This document shows, in pieces, positions 22,313 through 31,360 of a DNA stretch of 48,140 bases. Numbering within the stretch: position 1 is the stretch's first letter; every line of letters begins with the position of its first letter. The DNA comes from Nitrospirota bacterium (GTDB lineage Bacteria > Nitrospirota > Thermodesulfovibrionia > Thermodesulfovibrionales > JdFR-88), in NCBI GenBank assembly GCA_021812785.1, contig JAKAMR010000004.1, positions 1 through 48,140 of the forward strand, read 5' to 3'. The notes below the pieces were generated by a model. That model was not told the origin of the DNA. It made no database searches and worked only from the letters and a program-made list of their open reading frames with translations. The position numbers and the translations under genes were made by a program.

Positions 22313-23986
22313 ATGACAGAGATCATTCGCAAAATCCTTGCTGAAGCCCTGGGCGCCATGGGCATCCCCGTGCCGGAGCGGATGGAGGTGGAGGTCCCGA
22401 GGGATGAGGCCCTGGGTGACCTTTCAACCCCAATCGCGATGTCCCTTTCAAAGCTGTTAAGAAAGCAGCCCCAAAAAATAGCGGAAGAGATCATCGCCAA
22501 CATAAGGGAAAGGGGCGATTTTGAAAAGATAGAGGTGGCGGGCCCCGGCTTCATCAACTTCACGTTCAAAAAAGAAGCCCTCTACAGGTCGCTGTCGGGC
22601 ATGTTGCGGGAAGGCGAAAACCATATTACCGCAAAAGACATCGGGAAGGGCAGAAAAATACTCCTGGAGTTCGTAAGCGCCAACCCCACCGGGCCTCTTC
22701 ACCTGGGCCATGGCAGGGGTGCGGCGCTTGGCGCTGCGCTGGCAAACCTGCTTTCCGCCGCCGGCTTTAGGGTGACGAAAGAATATTACATAAATGATGC
22801 TGGCAGGCAGATGGCCCTTCTGGGGGAGTCCGTATTCGCAAAATACCAGGAGCTTTTTGGTATCAGCCGCTCCTTACCGGAGGACGGTTACAGGGGCGCC
22901 TATGTGGAGGATATCGCAAAAAAAATTGCCGAAAACGTGGCGGACAGATACAGGGGGCTTGAATACGTTCACCCTCAAAGCGATTTCTTCAGCGAATATG
23001 CCTGCAAACAGATGCTTGATCTGATAAAGTCTGACCTGGAGGCATTCGGCGTCACGTTCGATACCTGGCAGAGCGAAAAAGAACTTTATGACAAACACGA
23101 GGTGGAACAGGCGATCGAATATCTGCGCGGGAGGGGTTTCATTTACGAGCATGAGGGCGCCACATGGTTTAAGGCAACGGAGTTCGGGGACGAAAAAGAC
23201 AGGGTGATAATAAAAAACGACGGCAAGTACACCTATTTTGCCTCGGACATCGCCTATCACAAGAAAAAGGTGGATGGTGGCTATGATGAGCTGATAGACA
23301 TCTGGGGGGCCGACCACCACGGTTACATCCCAAGGGTGAAGGCCGCGCTCGAATCCCTGGGGTATGATAAAGAGAAATTGAAGGTGCTGCTGGTGCAGAT
23401 GGTCTCCCTCCTGAGGGGCGGAAAACCCGTTCAGATGTCCAAGAGGGCAGGGGAGTTCATTACATTAAGGGACGTCATGGAAGAGGTCGGAGCGGACACG
23501 ACAAAGTTCATGTTCCTTACAAGAAAGGCCGACAGCCACCTGGATTTTGATCTGGAAGTGGCAAAGGCGGCTTCCGCCGAAAACCCGGTATATTATGTGC
23601 AGTACGCATACGCAAGGATAAACAGCATCTTGAGGCATGCCGCTGAAAAGAGCCTTTCCATTTCCACTCCTGAAGCTCCGGATGGATCGGTCTCCGCGGA
23701 TGTCGACCTGTCCCCCCTTGAGGAGCCGGAAGAGCAGAGGCTCATAAAGAAGATACTTTTATACCCTGGGGTATTCGAAGCGGCGGTATATGCACGTGAG
23801 CCCCACAGGATAACATTTTATCTCCAGGAGCTTGCGGGCCTGTTCCACCCGTATTACAACAAGCACAGGATAGTCACAGAGGATGGCAGACTTACGCTTG
23901 CGAGGCTTGCCCTTTCCATGGCGGCAAGGCGCGTCCTCAAGGACGGGCTCCATGTGCTTGGCGTTGCCGCCCCGGAGCGGATGTGA
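22313..23986 (+). CDS. argS: Arginyl-tRNA synthetase
   Basis: Class I aminoacyl-tRNA synthetase charging tRNA-Arg with arginine in an ATP- and tRNA-dependent reaction. 557 residues, normal length. The N-terminal Add1 tRNA-binding domain (residues ~1-110) is followed by SANPTGPLHLGHGRG with the HIGH motif H130-L-G-H133, DHHGYIPRVKAALESLGY, the MSK motif M375-S376-K377 in QMSKRAGEF, and the C-terminal anticodon-binding DALR domain ending in KDGLHVLGVAAPERM. Transcribed alone from a promoter with a -10 very near the ATG. Confidence 0.97.
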   Translation: MTEIIRKILAEALGAMGIPVPERMEVEVPRDEALGDLSTPIAMSLSKLLRKQPQKIAEEIIANIRERGDFEKIEVAGPGFINFTFKKEALYRSLSGMLREGENHITAKDIGKGRKILLEFVSANPTGPLHLGHGRGAALGAALANLLSAAGFRVTKEYYINDAGRQMALLGESVFAKYQELFGISRSLPEDGYRGAYVEDIAKKIAENVADRYRGLEYVHPQSDFFSEYACKQMLDLIKSDLEAFGVTFDTWQSEKELYDKHEVEQAIEYLRGRGFIYEHEGATWFKATEFGDEKDRVIIKNDGKYTYFASDIAYHKKKVDGGYDELIDIWGADHHGYIPRVKAALESLGYDKEKLKVLLVQMVSLLRGGKPVQMSKRAGEFITLRDVMEEVGADTTKFMFLTRKADSHLDFDLEVAKAASAENPVYYVQYAYARINSILRHAAEKSLSISTPEAPDGSVSADVDLSPLEEPEEQRLIKKILLYPGVFEAAVYAREPHRITFYLQELAGLFHPYYNKHRIVTEDGRLTLARLALSMAARRVLKDGLHVLGVAAPERM

Positions 23987-24096
23987 GACGAATAAGCGGT
24001 TTTCCCCGCCCCGCGCTGCTCATTCTTCCCATCACCGCCTGAAACCCGTCTCCTGAAGGCTGAGGGAAAAGGCTGGTGGGTACATTATTCATCGTG

Positions 24097-24125
24097 TTGA
24101 AGAATCGCCATGGATGTTTTACAAT
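24097..24125 (+). promoter_or_regulatory. ilvE promoter, possibly leaderless
   Basis: TTGAAG (24097-24102), 17-base spacer, TACAAT (24120-24125), then eight bases to the ATG at 24134. No Shine-Dalgarno is present in AAACGCGC. Confidence 0.55.
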
Positions 24126-24133
24126 AAACGCGC

Positions 24134-25054
24134 ATGCTTGAAAAAACTAAAAAAATCTGGATGGATGGAAAGCTGGTCGATTGGGACGACGCGAATATCC
24201 ATGTCCTTACACATTCGCTCCATTACGGCCTTGCCATCTTCGAGGGCATCCGCTGCTACAACACAAAAAAGGGCCGGGCTATCTTCAGGCTGGAAGAGCA
24301 TGTGAACAGGTTTTTTGACTCTGCCCATATCTTTGGCATGAAGATACCCTTCACGCGAAGGGAGATCGCGGAAGCGATAATAAAAACGGTCAAATCCAGC
24401 GGGCTCAAGGAATGCTACATAAGGCCGCTGGCATATTATGGCTACGGCGTAATGGGCGTTTCTCCGGGTGGCGCCCCTGTGAATGTTGTCATTGCCGTCT
24501 GGCCCTGGGGGGCGTATCTTGGTGAAGACGGTCTTAAGAACGGCATTCGAGCCAAGACATCCTCTTTCATAAGGGGCCATGTAAACTCAAATATGTCCAT
24601 GGCAAAGGTAAGCGGCTATTATGTGAACGCGCAGCTTGCCAAGCAGGAAGCCCTCCTTCTTGGGTATGATGAGGCGATCCTGCTGGATACGGAAGGATAT
24701 GTTTCCGAGGCGACGGGGGCCAACATATTTATTGTCCGGGGCGGGGAAATAAAAACAACCCCCCTCACCTCCATACTGGAGGGTATCACACGGGACACGG
24801 TAATGGAGCTGGCCAGGGAAATGGGGTTTGTGGTTAGGGAGGAGCGCTTCACCAGAGATGAGATATATATAGCCCAGGAGGCATTCCTTACCGGCACCGC
24901 CGCCGAGATCACCCCAATAAAGGAACTGGACGGCAGGACGCTCGGCGCCGGCAAACCGGGCGAGATCACCAAACAACTTCAGAACATCTTCTTCGCTGCC
25001 GCAAAAGGCCAGAGCAAGAACAAAAAACACGGGCGCTGGCTCTCTTACATCTAA
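24134..25054 (+). CDS. ilvE: Branched-chain amino acid aminotransferase
   Basis: Fold-type IV PLP enzyme catalysing the last step of Val, Leu and Ile synthesis with glutamate as amino donor. 306 residues. Diagnostic parts: [18 protein letters not shown] near the N-terminus, [17 protein letters not shown], the PLP lysine K158 in [40 protein letters not shown], and [14 protein letters not shown]. Start ATG 24134 is favoured by the promoter spacing and the normal N-terminus ([12 protein letters not shown]). tadA starts 21 bases downstream and is probably cotranscribed. Confidence 0.96.
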   Translation: MLEKTKKIWMDGKLVDWDDANIHVLTHSLHYGLAIFEGIRCYNTKKGRAIFRLEEHVNRFFDSAHIFGMKIPFTRREIAEAIIKTVKSSGLKECYIRPLAYYGYGVMGVSPGGAPVNVVIAVWPWGAYLGEDGLKNGIRAKTSSFIRGHVNSNMSMAKVSGYYVNAQLAKQEALLLGYDEAILLDTEGYVSEATGANIFIVRGGEIKTTPLTSILEGITRDTVMELAREMGFVVREERFTRDEIYIAQEAFLTGTAAEITPIKELDGRTLGAGKPGEITKQLQNIFFAAAKGQSKNKKHGRWLSYI

Positions 25055-25075
25055 AAAGGCGGTCTTTTTTCCCTC

Positions 25076-25561
25076 ATGACCGGTCCGCAGTCCATGGCTG
25101 AAAAAGAACGTCTTTGTTTTTTGCATTACATGAAGCTTGCCATAGCGGAGGCGAAAAAGGCCGCTGTGGCGGGCGAAATCCCTGTGGGCGCCGTGCTTGT
25201 AATGGGTGAGGAAGTCCTGGCCATCGCGCACAACATGCGCGAACATGACAACGACCCGACCGCGCATGCCGAGGTCCTGGCCCTAAGGGAAGGCGCGAAG
25301 AAGCTTGGCTCGTGGAGGCTTGAGGGGGCGGCGCTTTTTGTCACAAAGGAACCCTGCCCGATGTGCGCGGGGGCCATGGTGAACGCGAGGCTGGGAAAGC
25401 TGGTCTACGGATGCAGGGACTCCAAGGGCGGGGCTGCGGGCAGCCTTTTTAACATACCCGGGGACACAAGGCTCAATCACAGGGTAGAGGTGGTCTCCGG
25501 CGTGATGGAGGCGGAGTGCGCGGGGCTGCTGAAGAGCTTTTTTGCGGCGAAAAGACGGTAG
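25076..25561 (+). CDS. tadA: tRNA-specific adenosine deaminase
   Basis: Zinc-dependent deamination of adenosine-34 to inosine in tRNA-Arg(ACG). Catalytic set is complete: H64-A-E66 in PTAHAEVLAL and C94/C97 in KEPCPMCAGAMVNARLGKLVYG. The zinc-motif lead-in is TKEPCPMC rather than the commoner TLEPCPMC. C-terminal SLFNIPGDTRLNHRVEV..G is typical of TadA. The first ATG gives 161 residues; 25094 (MAEKERLCF) is an equally good start. Follows ilvE closely and precedes tRNA-Ser. Confidence 0.95.
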   Translation: MTGPQSMAEKERLCFLHYMKLAIAEAKKAAVAGEIPVGAVLVMGEEVLAIAHNMREHDNDPTAHAEVLALREGAKKLGSWRLEGAALFVTKEPCPMCAGAMVNARLGKLVYGCRDSKGGAAGSLFNIPGDTRLNHRVEVVSGVMEAECAGLLKSFFAAKRR

Positions 25562-25570
25562 GAACTCTGC

Positions 25571-25576
25571 TATAAT
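25571..25576 (+). promoter_or_regulatory. -10 box of tRNA-Ser
   Basis: Perfect TATAAT ending 15 bases before the mature tRNA 5' end; no good -35 at 16-18 bases (the nearest, TTGCGG, is 23 away). Confidence 0.5.
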
Positions 25577-25591
25577 TACTGTTGCTTGAAT

Positions 25592-25681
25592 GGAGAGGTG
25601 CCGGAGCGGTTGAACGGGACGGTCTCGAAAACCGTTGTGGGGGCGACTCCACCCAGGGTTCGAATCCCTGCCTCTCCGCCA
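25592..25681 (+). tRNA. tRNA-Ser (anticodon CGA)
   Basis: Complete 90-base class II tRNA with encoded CCA. Acceptor stem GGAGAGG/CCTCTCC, discriminator G at 25678, anticodon stem ACGGT/ACCGT enclosing loop CTCGAAA with anticodon CGA (reads UCG), long variable arm TGTGGGGGCGACTCCACC and T arm CAGGG-TTCGAAT-CCCTG. The long variable arm and G discriminator confirm serine identity. Confidence 0.97.
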
Positions 25682-25716
25682 TAAATAAAAGAAAAATTTA
25701 GGGATACGACATTTAT

Positions 25717-26061
25717 TCAGGAAACGTCCATGCTGGTAATATCAAGCTCTCTTCCCTGGGTGAGCCTGATCCTGCTGTCTCCGCACAGCGGGCAGGAGAA
25801 TATGAACTTCTCCGGAGTGGAAAAGCTTCCGCCGCAGCCGGCGCATATGCCGCCTACCGGAACCTCTTCAATATGCAGCGCCGCCTCTGCGAGGGGAGTG
25901 TCCGGCTTCAGGGCTTCAAAAGCGAACCTGAGAGAGTCCGAGAGTATGCCGGTTGCCCCCCCGATCCTGAGCGTGATGGAATCAATCTTTATGTAGCCGG
26001 ACTCATCTAACTTCCCGACGGCCACCTCCATAACGCTCTGCATTATGGATACCTCATGCAT
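25717..26061 (-). CDS. hypA: Hydrogenase nickel-insertion accessory protein HypA
   Basis: Nickel metallochaperone acting with HypB in maturation of NiFe hydrogenases (and urease in some species). 114 residues, standard length. N-terminus MHEVSIMQ carries the nickel-binding His2 (MHE), and the structural zinc site is C73/C76 and C90/C93 (CAGC and CPLC). No hydrogenase or other hyp gene is nearby in the window, so it is an isolated copy here. It is last in a minus-strand run behind the YtxH gene, with a 6-base gap. Confidence 0.94.
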   Translation of the reverse strand: MHEVSIMQSVMEVAVGKLDESGYIKIDSITLRIGGATGILSDSLRFAFEALKPDTPLAEAALHIEEVPVGGICAGCGGSFSTPEKFIFSCPLCGDSRIRLTQGRELDITSMDVS

Positions 26062-26067
26062 TGCCCG

Positions 26068-26397
26068 TCAGACGGCCTCCTCATGCCCCTCGCGCTCTAC
26101 GCGCTCTTTTTCTCTCTCATAGGCTTCCTTGCCCGCGTCTATTGCGCTCTTGATCATGTTCTTTCTGTCGGCGATGGCCTCTTTTCCTTTTTGAAAGCCC
26201 CCTGTCACGCTGTCCTTTACGCTGCCGGCATACTCGCCGGCCTTGTCCAATGCCTCGCCAGTGAAATCCTTTATGCGTTTTCTGGTCTCGCTGCCCGAAG
26301 CAGGGGCAAAGAGGATCGCGGCAGCCGCACCAACAAGCGCGCCCAAACCAAATGCCATCAGAACATTGCCGCCACTACGGCCATTTTCATAACTCAT
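26068..26397 (-). CDS. YtxH domain protein
   Basis: Small membrane-anchored protein of 109 residues. The N-terminal glycine/alanine-rich helix (NVLMAFGLGALVGAAAAILFAPASGSETRKRIKD) is the YtxH/Gas-vesicle-GvpP-like signature; the remainder is charged helix, probably coiled coil. Related proteins in other bacteria are often stress-linked but lack a defined role. Its start overlaps the upstream DUF948 gene by 11 bases, a common pair in bacteria. Confidence 0.85.
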   Translation of the reverse strand: MSYENGRSGGNVLMAFGLGALVGAAAAILFAPASGSETRKRIKDFTGEALDKAGEYAGSVKDSVTGGFQKGKEAIADRKNMIKSAIDAGKEAYEREKERVEREGHEEAV

Positions 26398-26788
26398 TTT
26401 CGGAAGCCTCCTTCTTTAAAAATTTAGCTTTCAGAACGTTCACGGCCACCCAAAGTCCGGCCTTCAATCCCGCCACGCTGGCCCTTGTTCTAAGGGTAGT
26501 GGAACTCAGGAGATGGGTTATTTTTTCGATCTCGGAGGCCAGCCCGCGGCCGGCGCTTGTCACTGTTTTTATATCATCCGTTATCCGGTTGGCCCCTTCC
26601 ATCAGCTCTTTTATTTCCTGAGCAGCCTCGGAAAAATTCTTTATCGCGGGCGTAAGGGAAGCTTCGATCCTGAGCAGGGATTCATTAAGAACCCGGACCT
26701 CCTTCCTGAGCTCCAGAAAACCGAGGATCAAGGCTGCGATTATTACAAGACCAACCAGCGACGCAACGGCAAATAGCACGTTGAGCAC
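26387..26788 (-). CDS. DUF948-type membrane-anchored coiled-coil protein
   Basis: 133 residues: one N-terminal membrane helix (FAVASLVGLVIIAALILGFLEL) followed by a long charged helix with repeated hydrophobic heptads (EASLTPAIKNFSEAAQEIKELMEGANRITDDI), the usual DUF948 layout resembling a chemotaxis-receptor stalk. Function unknown. Its 3' end overlaps the YtxH gene, indicating joint translation. Transcribed in the same direction as der and yihY but separated from them by about 65 bases. Confidence 0.78.
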   Translation of the reverse strand: MLNVLFAVASLVGLVIIAALILGFLELRKEVRVLNESLLRIEASLTPAIKNFSEAAQEIKELMEGANRITDDIKTVTSAGRGLASEIEKITHLLSSTTLRTRASVAGLKAGLWVAVNVLKAKFLKKEASENEL

Positions 26789-26853
26789 GTTGTTAAGATT
26801 CCCTCCCCTTTTTTTGACCAGCCTTACTTCTTACAACCCGATTTTATATCATT

Positions 26854-27042
26854 TCAGGGAAATAAAAAAGGGGGTGAATTTTCCTCCTTTTCCCTTATGA
26901 AGACTATCCTGTCCATGGGAATGGAGACCCATCCCATCCCGGAATCCAGCAGGACCTCGGACTCTCCCGTCTCTATTAGCTTACCCTCGTAAACGAGGCC
27001 GACCGTGCCCACCTCCACCATCTTGCCGGTCAGTTCCTTCAT
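26854..27042 (-). CDS. Small protein coupled to yihY (unknown function)
   Basis: 62 residues beginning MKELTGKMVEVGTVGLVYEGKLIETGESEVLLD and ending in Pro/Phe. Alternating Val/Gly/Glu with an apparent beta-barrel pattern (VYEGKLIE, VSIPMDRIVFIRE) suggests a small SH3-like or Sm-like fold, but no family is recognised. The ATG overlaps the yihY stop as ATGA, which strongly supports this start over the frame's extension to 27252 inside yihY. Likely translated from the der-yihY message. Confidence 0.65.
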   Translation of the reverse strand: MKELTGKMVEVGTVGLVYEGKLIETGESEVLLDSGMGWVSIPMDRIVFIREKEENSPPFLFP

Positions 27043-27854
27043 CTGTCCTGCCTTTTGCCGGGCGGACCGGTATTGTATGCGATCTCCCCTCCCACAATGA
27101 AGATGCAGGAGGAATAAAAGACCCATAAAAGGAAAAACATGAAGGCCGACAGGGGGCCATAGATCTTCCCGGCCCTGAAAATCGATTTTATATAGAAAGC
27201 AAAGAAATGTTTGGCTGTCTCTATCATCACTGAGGTGAACAAGGCGCCCCACGCGGCCTGCGGCATCCTTATCTTCCTGGCAGGCAGGACTTTATATATC
27301 GCCAGCGAGACGGCAAAAAGCAAACTGCCGGGGACGAGGTATTTTATTATTGCCGAATAGACCACGCCAAGTTTGAGAGTCCTTCCGAAATAAGAGAATA
27401 TCGGGTCAAATCCCGCCAGGGCGAAGGACAGGAGTATTAATGCCCCTATCACGGACAGGACCATGAATACCAGGAGGAAAGAATGCAGTATGTGGCGGCT
27501 CTTTTTGACCTTGAAGACGATGTTCATGGCCTTCTCCAGGTTCAGGAAAAGCCCGTATGAGATCAGTCCGTAAACTGCCAGGGAAAACATGCCCGCCTTC
27601 CTGTAATGGACAAGGCCCCTTACGATAGAAGCCATCTTTTCGGTCCCTTGGGGGAAATAATAGATTATCCTTGAGAAGAAAAAGCGGTTGAAGGCCGCCC
27701 CTCCCAGGAAATATCCCATCAGGGAAAACAGGAATATAAGAAAGGGCACCATGGTCATCATGGCAAAGTAGGCGATGGCGGCAGCCTGGGTCACCCCGCC
27801 GTCCGAATAGAAATCCCGGAGGCTCCTGGCAAGGATGCGGACGGGCCTGCTCAT
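27039..27854 (-). CDS. YihY/BrkB family inner-membrane protein
   Basis: Integral membrane protein of 271 residues with about six membrane helices; family once misnamed RNase BN. Signature stretches: DGGVTQAAAIAYFAMMTMVPFLIFLFSLMGYFLG at the N-terminus and VLPARKIRMPQAAWGALFTSVMIETAKHFFAFYI...GPLSAFMFFLLWVFYSSCIFIVGGEIAY near the C-terminus. Role unknown; transport or lipid handling have been proposed. The start overlaps der by 4 bases and the stop overlaps the small gene below, so the three are coupled. Confidence 0.92.
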   Translation of the reverse strand: MSRPVRILARSLRDFYSDGGVTQAAAIAYFAMMTMVPFLIFLFSLMGYFLGGAAFNRFFFSRIIYYFPQGTEKMASIVRGLVHYRKAGMFSLAVYGLISYGLFLNLEKAMNIVFKVKKSRHILHSFLLVFMVLSVIGALILLSFALAGFDPIFSYFGRTLKLGVVYSAIIKYLVPGSLLFAVSLAIYKVLPARKIRMPQAAWGALFTSVMIETAKHFFAFYIKSIFRAGKIYGPLSAFMFFLLWVFYSSCIFIVGGEIAYNTGPPGKRQDR

Positions 27855-29167
27855 CTTTTGCGCTTGCCTACAACGTGTATAGGCACGCCAGCGAATGAGA
27901 ACCTCTCCCTGAGTTTCTTCTCCAAAAATTTAAAATTGGCTTCTTTAAGTCCATCAGGCGCATCCGCATACACCGCGAAAACGGGTGGGTTCTTGCCCAC
28001 CTGGTTCAGGGAAAATATACGGACTTTTTTGCCCTTGTAGACGGGAAGGCGCAGGTTCTTCTGAGCATCAAGCAGAAGGGCTTCAAGGCCGTCCGCGGGA
28101 ACAGTCTTTGCGCGCTCCTGCAGCACGCCGTCTATCAGCGGGAATATCTTTGTTATCCTTTTTCTTTCAAGCCCGGATGCGGCCAGAACGGGTGCGTGTC
28201 CAAAAAACCATAGCCTGCGGGCAAACTCGGACTGCAGTTTCTTGAAGGTCTCCTCCGGGTCCTGAACGATGTCCCATTTATTCAGTACGAAAACGGCCCC
28301 TTTTCCGTTTGAATGCACAATGCCCGCGATCTTCTGGTCGTCGGAGACTATCCCCTTGGTGGCGTCGATCATGACAACCGCGACGTCGCACCGCTCTATG
28401 CTCTGGTATGCCCTTAACATGGAGAAATGCTCCACCGGGTAGCCTCTAAAGAACTTTCTCCTTATCCCGGCCGTGTCCACGAAGAGATATTTCCTGCCGT
28501 AATAGCTGCAGACCACGTCAATGGAATCCCTTGTGGTCCCTGCAACGGGCGTTACTACAAGCCTTTTTTTGTCGAGCAGAGAATTTATGAAGGTGGATTT
28601 CCCTACATTGGGCCTGCCCACAACGGCCACCGACGGCATTTGCGCCTCGCCTTCCTCCTGGCCTGCCTCCGGCAGCAGCTCCGCTATTTTTTCCATGAAC
28701 TCATCGAACATGTACCCCGTTGAGGCCGAGACCGGCAGTATGTCTTCCGCCCCGATGCGGTAGAAATCATAAAGCAGGTCTTCCTTGGTGGGGCCGTCTA
28801 TCTTGTTGGCCACCCAGAGCACCTTTTTGCCTGAAGAACGGAGCATCTCCGCGATGTCGAGGTCCGGAGGGGTAAGCCCCTGTTTTGCGTCAAGCAGATG
28901 GATTATCAGATCGGCTTCCTGCGCGGCGAAAATGGCCTGCTCCTTTACCTCGGAAAAGATCTCTTCCTCAGAGCTAGGACAAAATCCGCCTGTGTCAATA
29001 ACAATGAATTTTTTCCCCTCCCACTCGGCAGGGGCATAATGTCTGTCCCTCGTCACCCCTTCCAGTTCGTGTGCTATGGCGCTTTCACCGCCCGTAATGC
29101 GGTTAAAGAGCGTGGATTTGCCCACATTGGGCCTTCCTATGATGGCGACTAGAGGTTTTTTTGGCAT
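27851..29167 (-). CDS. der: Ribosome-assembly GTPase Der (EngA)
   Basis: Double-domain GTPase needed for 50S subunit maturation. Two complete G domains: G1 GRPNVGKSTLF at residues 11-21 with G3 DTGG and G4 NKID, then a second G1 GRPNVGKSTFI near residue 181 with DTAG and NKWD. A C-terminal KH-like domain (KNLRLPVYKGKKVRIFSLNQVGKNPPVFAVY) follows. 438 residues, normal. The promoter is an extended -10 about 40 bases upstream; der is first of the der-yihY-small-ORF unit. Confidence 0.97.
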   Translation of the reverse strand: MPKKPLVAIIGRPNVGKSTLFNRITGGESAIAHELEGVTRDRHYAPAEWEGKKFIVIDTGGFCPSSEEEIFSEVKEQAIFAAQEADLIIHLLDAKQGLTPPDLDIAEMLRSSGKKVLWVANKIDGPTKEDLLYDFYRIGAEDILPVSASTGYMFDEFMEKIAELLPEAGQEEGEAQMPSVAVVGRPNVGKSTFINSLLDKKRLVVTPVAGTTRDSIDVVCSYYGRKYLFVDTAGIRRKFFRGYPVEHFSMLRAYQSIERCDVAVVMIDATKGIVSDDQKIAGIVHSNGKGAVFVLNKWDIVQDPEETFKKLQSEFARRLWFFGHAPVLAASGLERKRITKIFPLIDGVLQERAKTVPADGLEALLLDAQKNLRLPVYKGKKVRIFSLNQVGKNPPVFAVYADAPDGLKEANFKFLEKKLRERFSFAGVPIHVVGKRKR

Positions 29168-29205
29168 AAAGGTCTTTCTGGATTCCCCGTATTAGAATTG
29201 CGTGT

Positions 29206-29214
29206 ATTATAGCA
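29206..29214 (-). promoter_or_regulatory. Extended -10 promoter of der
   Basis: On the minus strand TGCTATAAT, an extended -10 (TGn plus perfect TATAAT); no -35 match. Start site near 29199, giving a ~32-base leader to the ATG at 29167. The rest of the 165-base divergent gap is AT-rich. Confidence 0.5.
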
Positions 29215-29332
29215 ATTATGCGCGAAATCACATACACAAAAGATTTTTTCCATTCAGGTTAATTTTACAATTAATTGATATTAAAAAGAAATTTAAAAGG
29301 GCATATTTTTTGCTATTAAAAATTGAGGATTT

Positions 29333-31306
29333 ATGTCATTGAAGACTAAGATCATAAGCATTATCGCGTTGGTCATAATGGCCACTGTTGGGGTCTCGAC
29401 TGCCCTCGTGCTCAATTTCCAGTCAACTGTGATCTTAAAAAACAACCTGCTCAGCATGAAACTCATGAGCGGGATCATCACCCGGTCCATCGAGCAGGAC
29501 ATGGTCATGGGTGAGACAGGCGGAGTCCAGAAGACGCTTGAGAACATCGGGAAGACCCCGGAGATCATCAATTTAAGAATAGTCTCTCCTGACGGATACA
29601 TATTAAGTTCCAAAAACCCTTCAGAGATCGGTTACAAATCTCAGGATTTTGTATCTTCCGACGAAAGGGCCGGCCGGCCCGCTATCGTGGACAACGCCAT
29701 GCTTATGTATGCCCCTATATACAATGAGCCGCGCTGTTACGGATGCCACAGCAGCAAGGTGAAGGTAAACGGACTTGTGGAGATCAAATCCGATTTAACA
29801 AGGACGGAAGGTAATATATTGGCCGTGAAACGGTTTCTGGTTTTTGCCAATATGCTGACAGTCATCGTCGTCTCGATGCTTCTGGGTCTGCTTTTTGCCA
29901 AAAACATCGCCAGACCCGTTAAGACCCTTCTGGATACCATGAAGAAGGTTGAGGACGGGGACATGGAAGCCAGAGCTGAATTTGGGGGCGAGGGCGAGTT
30001 AGGGGCTCTGGCGGAGTCCTTCAACCGCATGGTCGAGCGCATCAGGGAACTTCACGAAAAAAACCTTAACAAGGAAAGGAAGATAAACAGGGCCCGCACG
30101 GAGCTTGAGCACAAACGCTCGCTGGAGGAGCTGAATTCCCGGCTGGAGTTCAAGGTAAAGGAGGTTGAGACCGCAAACCACGCCATACTGAGTCTGAGCA
30201 GGGAGCTAAAAACAAAAAACATTGAGCTTGAAAAGATGGTCGAGCGTCTGAAAAAGATAAGCGATCTGGGCCGTGCCCTGTCCCACGCGGTGGAAGTGCA
30301 GGAGTTGCTGAAGCTTATAATCAGGACGGCGTCGGAGCTCCTCAAGGCTGAAAACGGGTATATCTACATCGAGAAAAACGGGGTGCAAAAACTCCTCTTC
30401 CGGTACAGGAAAGGCATGGGCGTGGAAAAGTTCGGAAATGTCATGGACCTGGAGCGCCCGGACTTCAGAAAACTGCTTGAGGGGTCAAATGTCTTTTCCG
30501 CCTCTAACGGCGGCGCAGGTGCGGTGTCTGCTATCGGCGTGCCCTTCCTGATAAAGGGAAAGCCCGCCGGAGGGCTGCTTCTTGAAAAAAACAGCGAGTC
30601 CTTCTCTGAAGACGAACTGGAGGTGCTGGCTACACTCTCGGGGCAGGCGATGGTGGCTATAGAAAACGCATGGCTTTACGAATCGGTTAAAGCCAATTAT
30701 TTCGGTACCGTACAGGCGTTGATAAACGTAATAGAGGCAAACGACAGGTATACGAGGGGCCATTCTGAAAGGGTAAGGACGCTCTCGGTGATGATAGGCA
30801 GGAAACTGGGGCTTCCAAGCGCGGAAATGGAACTGCTGGAGCATGCGGCCATCCTGCACGATATAGGCAAGATCGGTGTCGACTCCCTTTTGGTCAACAA
30901 AAACGGGAGGCTTACAAAGACTGAGTTCAGCCTGGTGAAGGCACATCCCCTGATCGGAAATGAAATACTTGACCCGATAGGGACACTGGAAGGGATCAGG
31001 GCAGCTATCCTCCAGCACCATGAGAGATATGATGGGACCGGCTATCCATTCGGCATAGCGGGAGAGGAAATAACCCTGAAGGCGCGCATCCTGAGCGTGG
31101 CCGATGCGTTCGACGCCATGATGACCGACAGGCCGTACAGGAGAGCCTTTTCCCTGCAGAGGGTGAAGGAAGAGATACGTGATTCCTCAGGAACGCATTT
31201 TGACCCCCTGGTGGTAAGCGCGTTTTTGGATATGCTGGATTCAAATGAAGAGGATATACTTGCCAGGGCGGGGTACACCGTAAAGCCCGAAGGGCTGGCG
31301 GTCTGA
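29333..31306 (+). CDS. HD-GYP phosphodiesterase with heme-c sensor, HAMP and GAF domains
   Basis: Predicted cyclic-di-GMP phosphodiesterase, 657 residues. Layout: membrane helix ~7-29; periplasmic sensor ~30-165 with a CXXCH heme-c motif (C135-Y-G-C138-H139); second helix ~168-190 (MLTVIVVSMLLGLLFA); HAMP ~190-245; coiled coil to ~315; GAF ~320-455; HD-GYP ~465-630. Catalytic residues are intact: H509/D510 in HDIGK, HHERYDGTGYP at 562-572. The sensor domain with a single CXXCH suggests redox, O2 or NO sensing by covalent heme. GAGG lies just ahead of the ATG. Followed by a leader RNA and another heme-motif sensor kinase. Confidence 0.93.
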   Translation: MSLKTKIISIIALVIMATVGVSTALVLNFQSTVILKNNLLSMKLMSGIITRSIEQDMVMGETGGVQKTLENIGKTPEIINLRIVSPDGYILSSKNPSEIGYKSQDFVSSDERAGRPAIVDNAMLMYAPIYNEPRCYGCHSSKVKVNGLVEIKSDLTRTEGNILAVKRFLVFANMLTVIVVSMLLGLLFAKNIARPVKTLLDTMKKVEDGDMEARAEFGGEGELGALAESFNRMVERIRELHEKNLNKERKINRARTELEHKRSLEELNSRLEFKVKEVETANHAILSLSRELKTKNIELEKMVERLKKISDLGRALSHAVEVQELLKLIIRTASELLKAENGYIYIEKNGVQKLLFRYRKGMGVEKFGNVMDLERPDFRKLLEGSNVFSASNGGAGAVSAIGVPFLIKGKPAGGLLLEKNSESFSEDELEVLATLSGQAMVAIENAWLYESVKANYFGTVQALINVIEANDRYTRGHSERVRTLSVMIGRKLGLPSAEMELLEHAAILHDIGKIGVDSLLVNKNGRLTKTEFSLVKAHPLIGNEILDPIGTLEGIRAAILQHHERYDGTGYPFGIAGEEITLKARILSVADAFDAMMTDRPYRRAFSLQRVKEEIRDSSGTHFDPLVVSAFLDMLDSNEEDILARAGYTVKPEGLAV

Positions 31307-31360
31307 CCTCCCGGTAAGAAAATGCCTTACATAAGATTCTCGGGCTTGCCACGGGAATCT

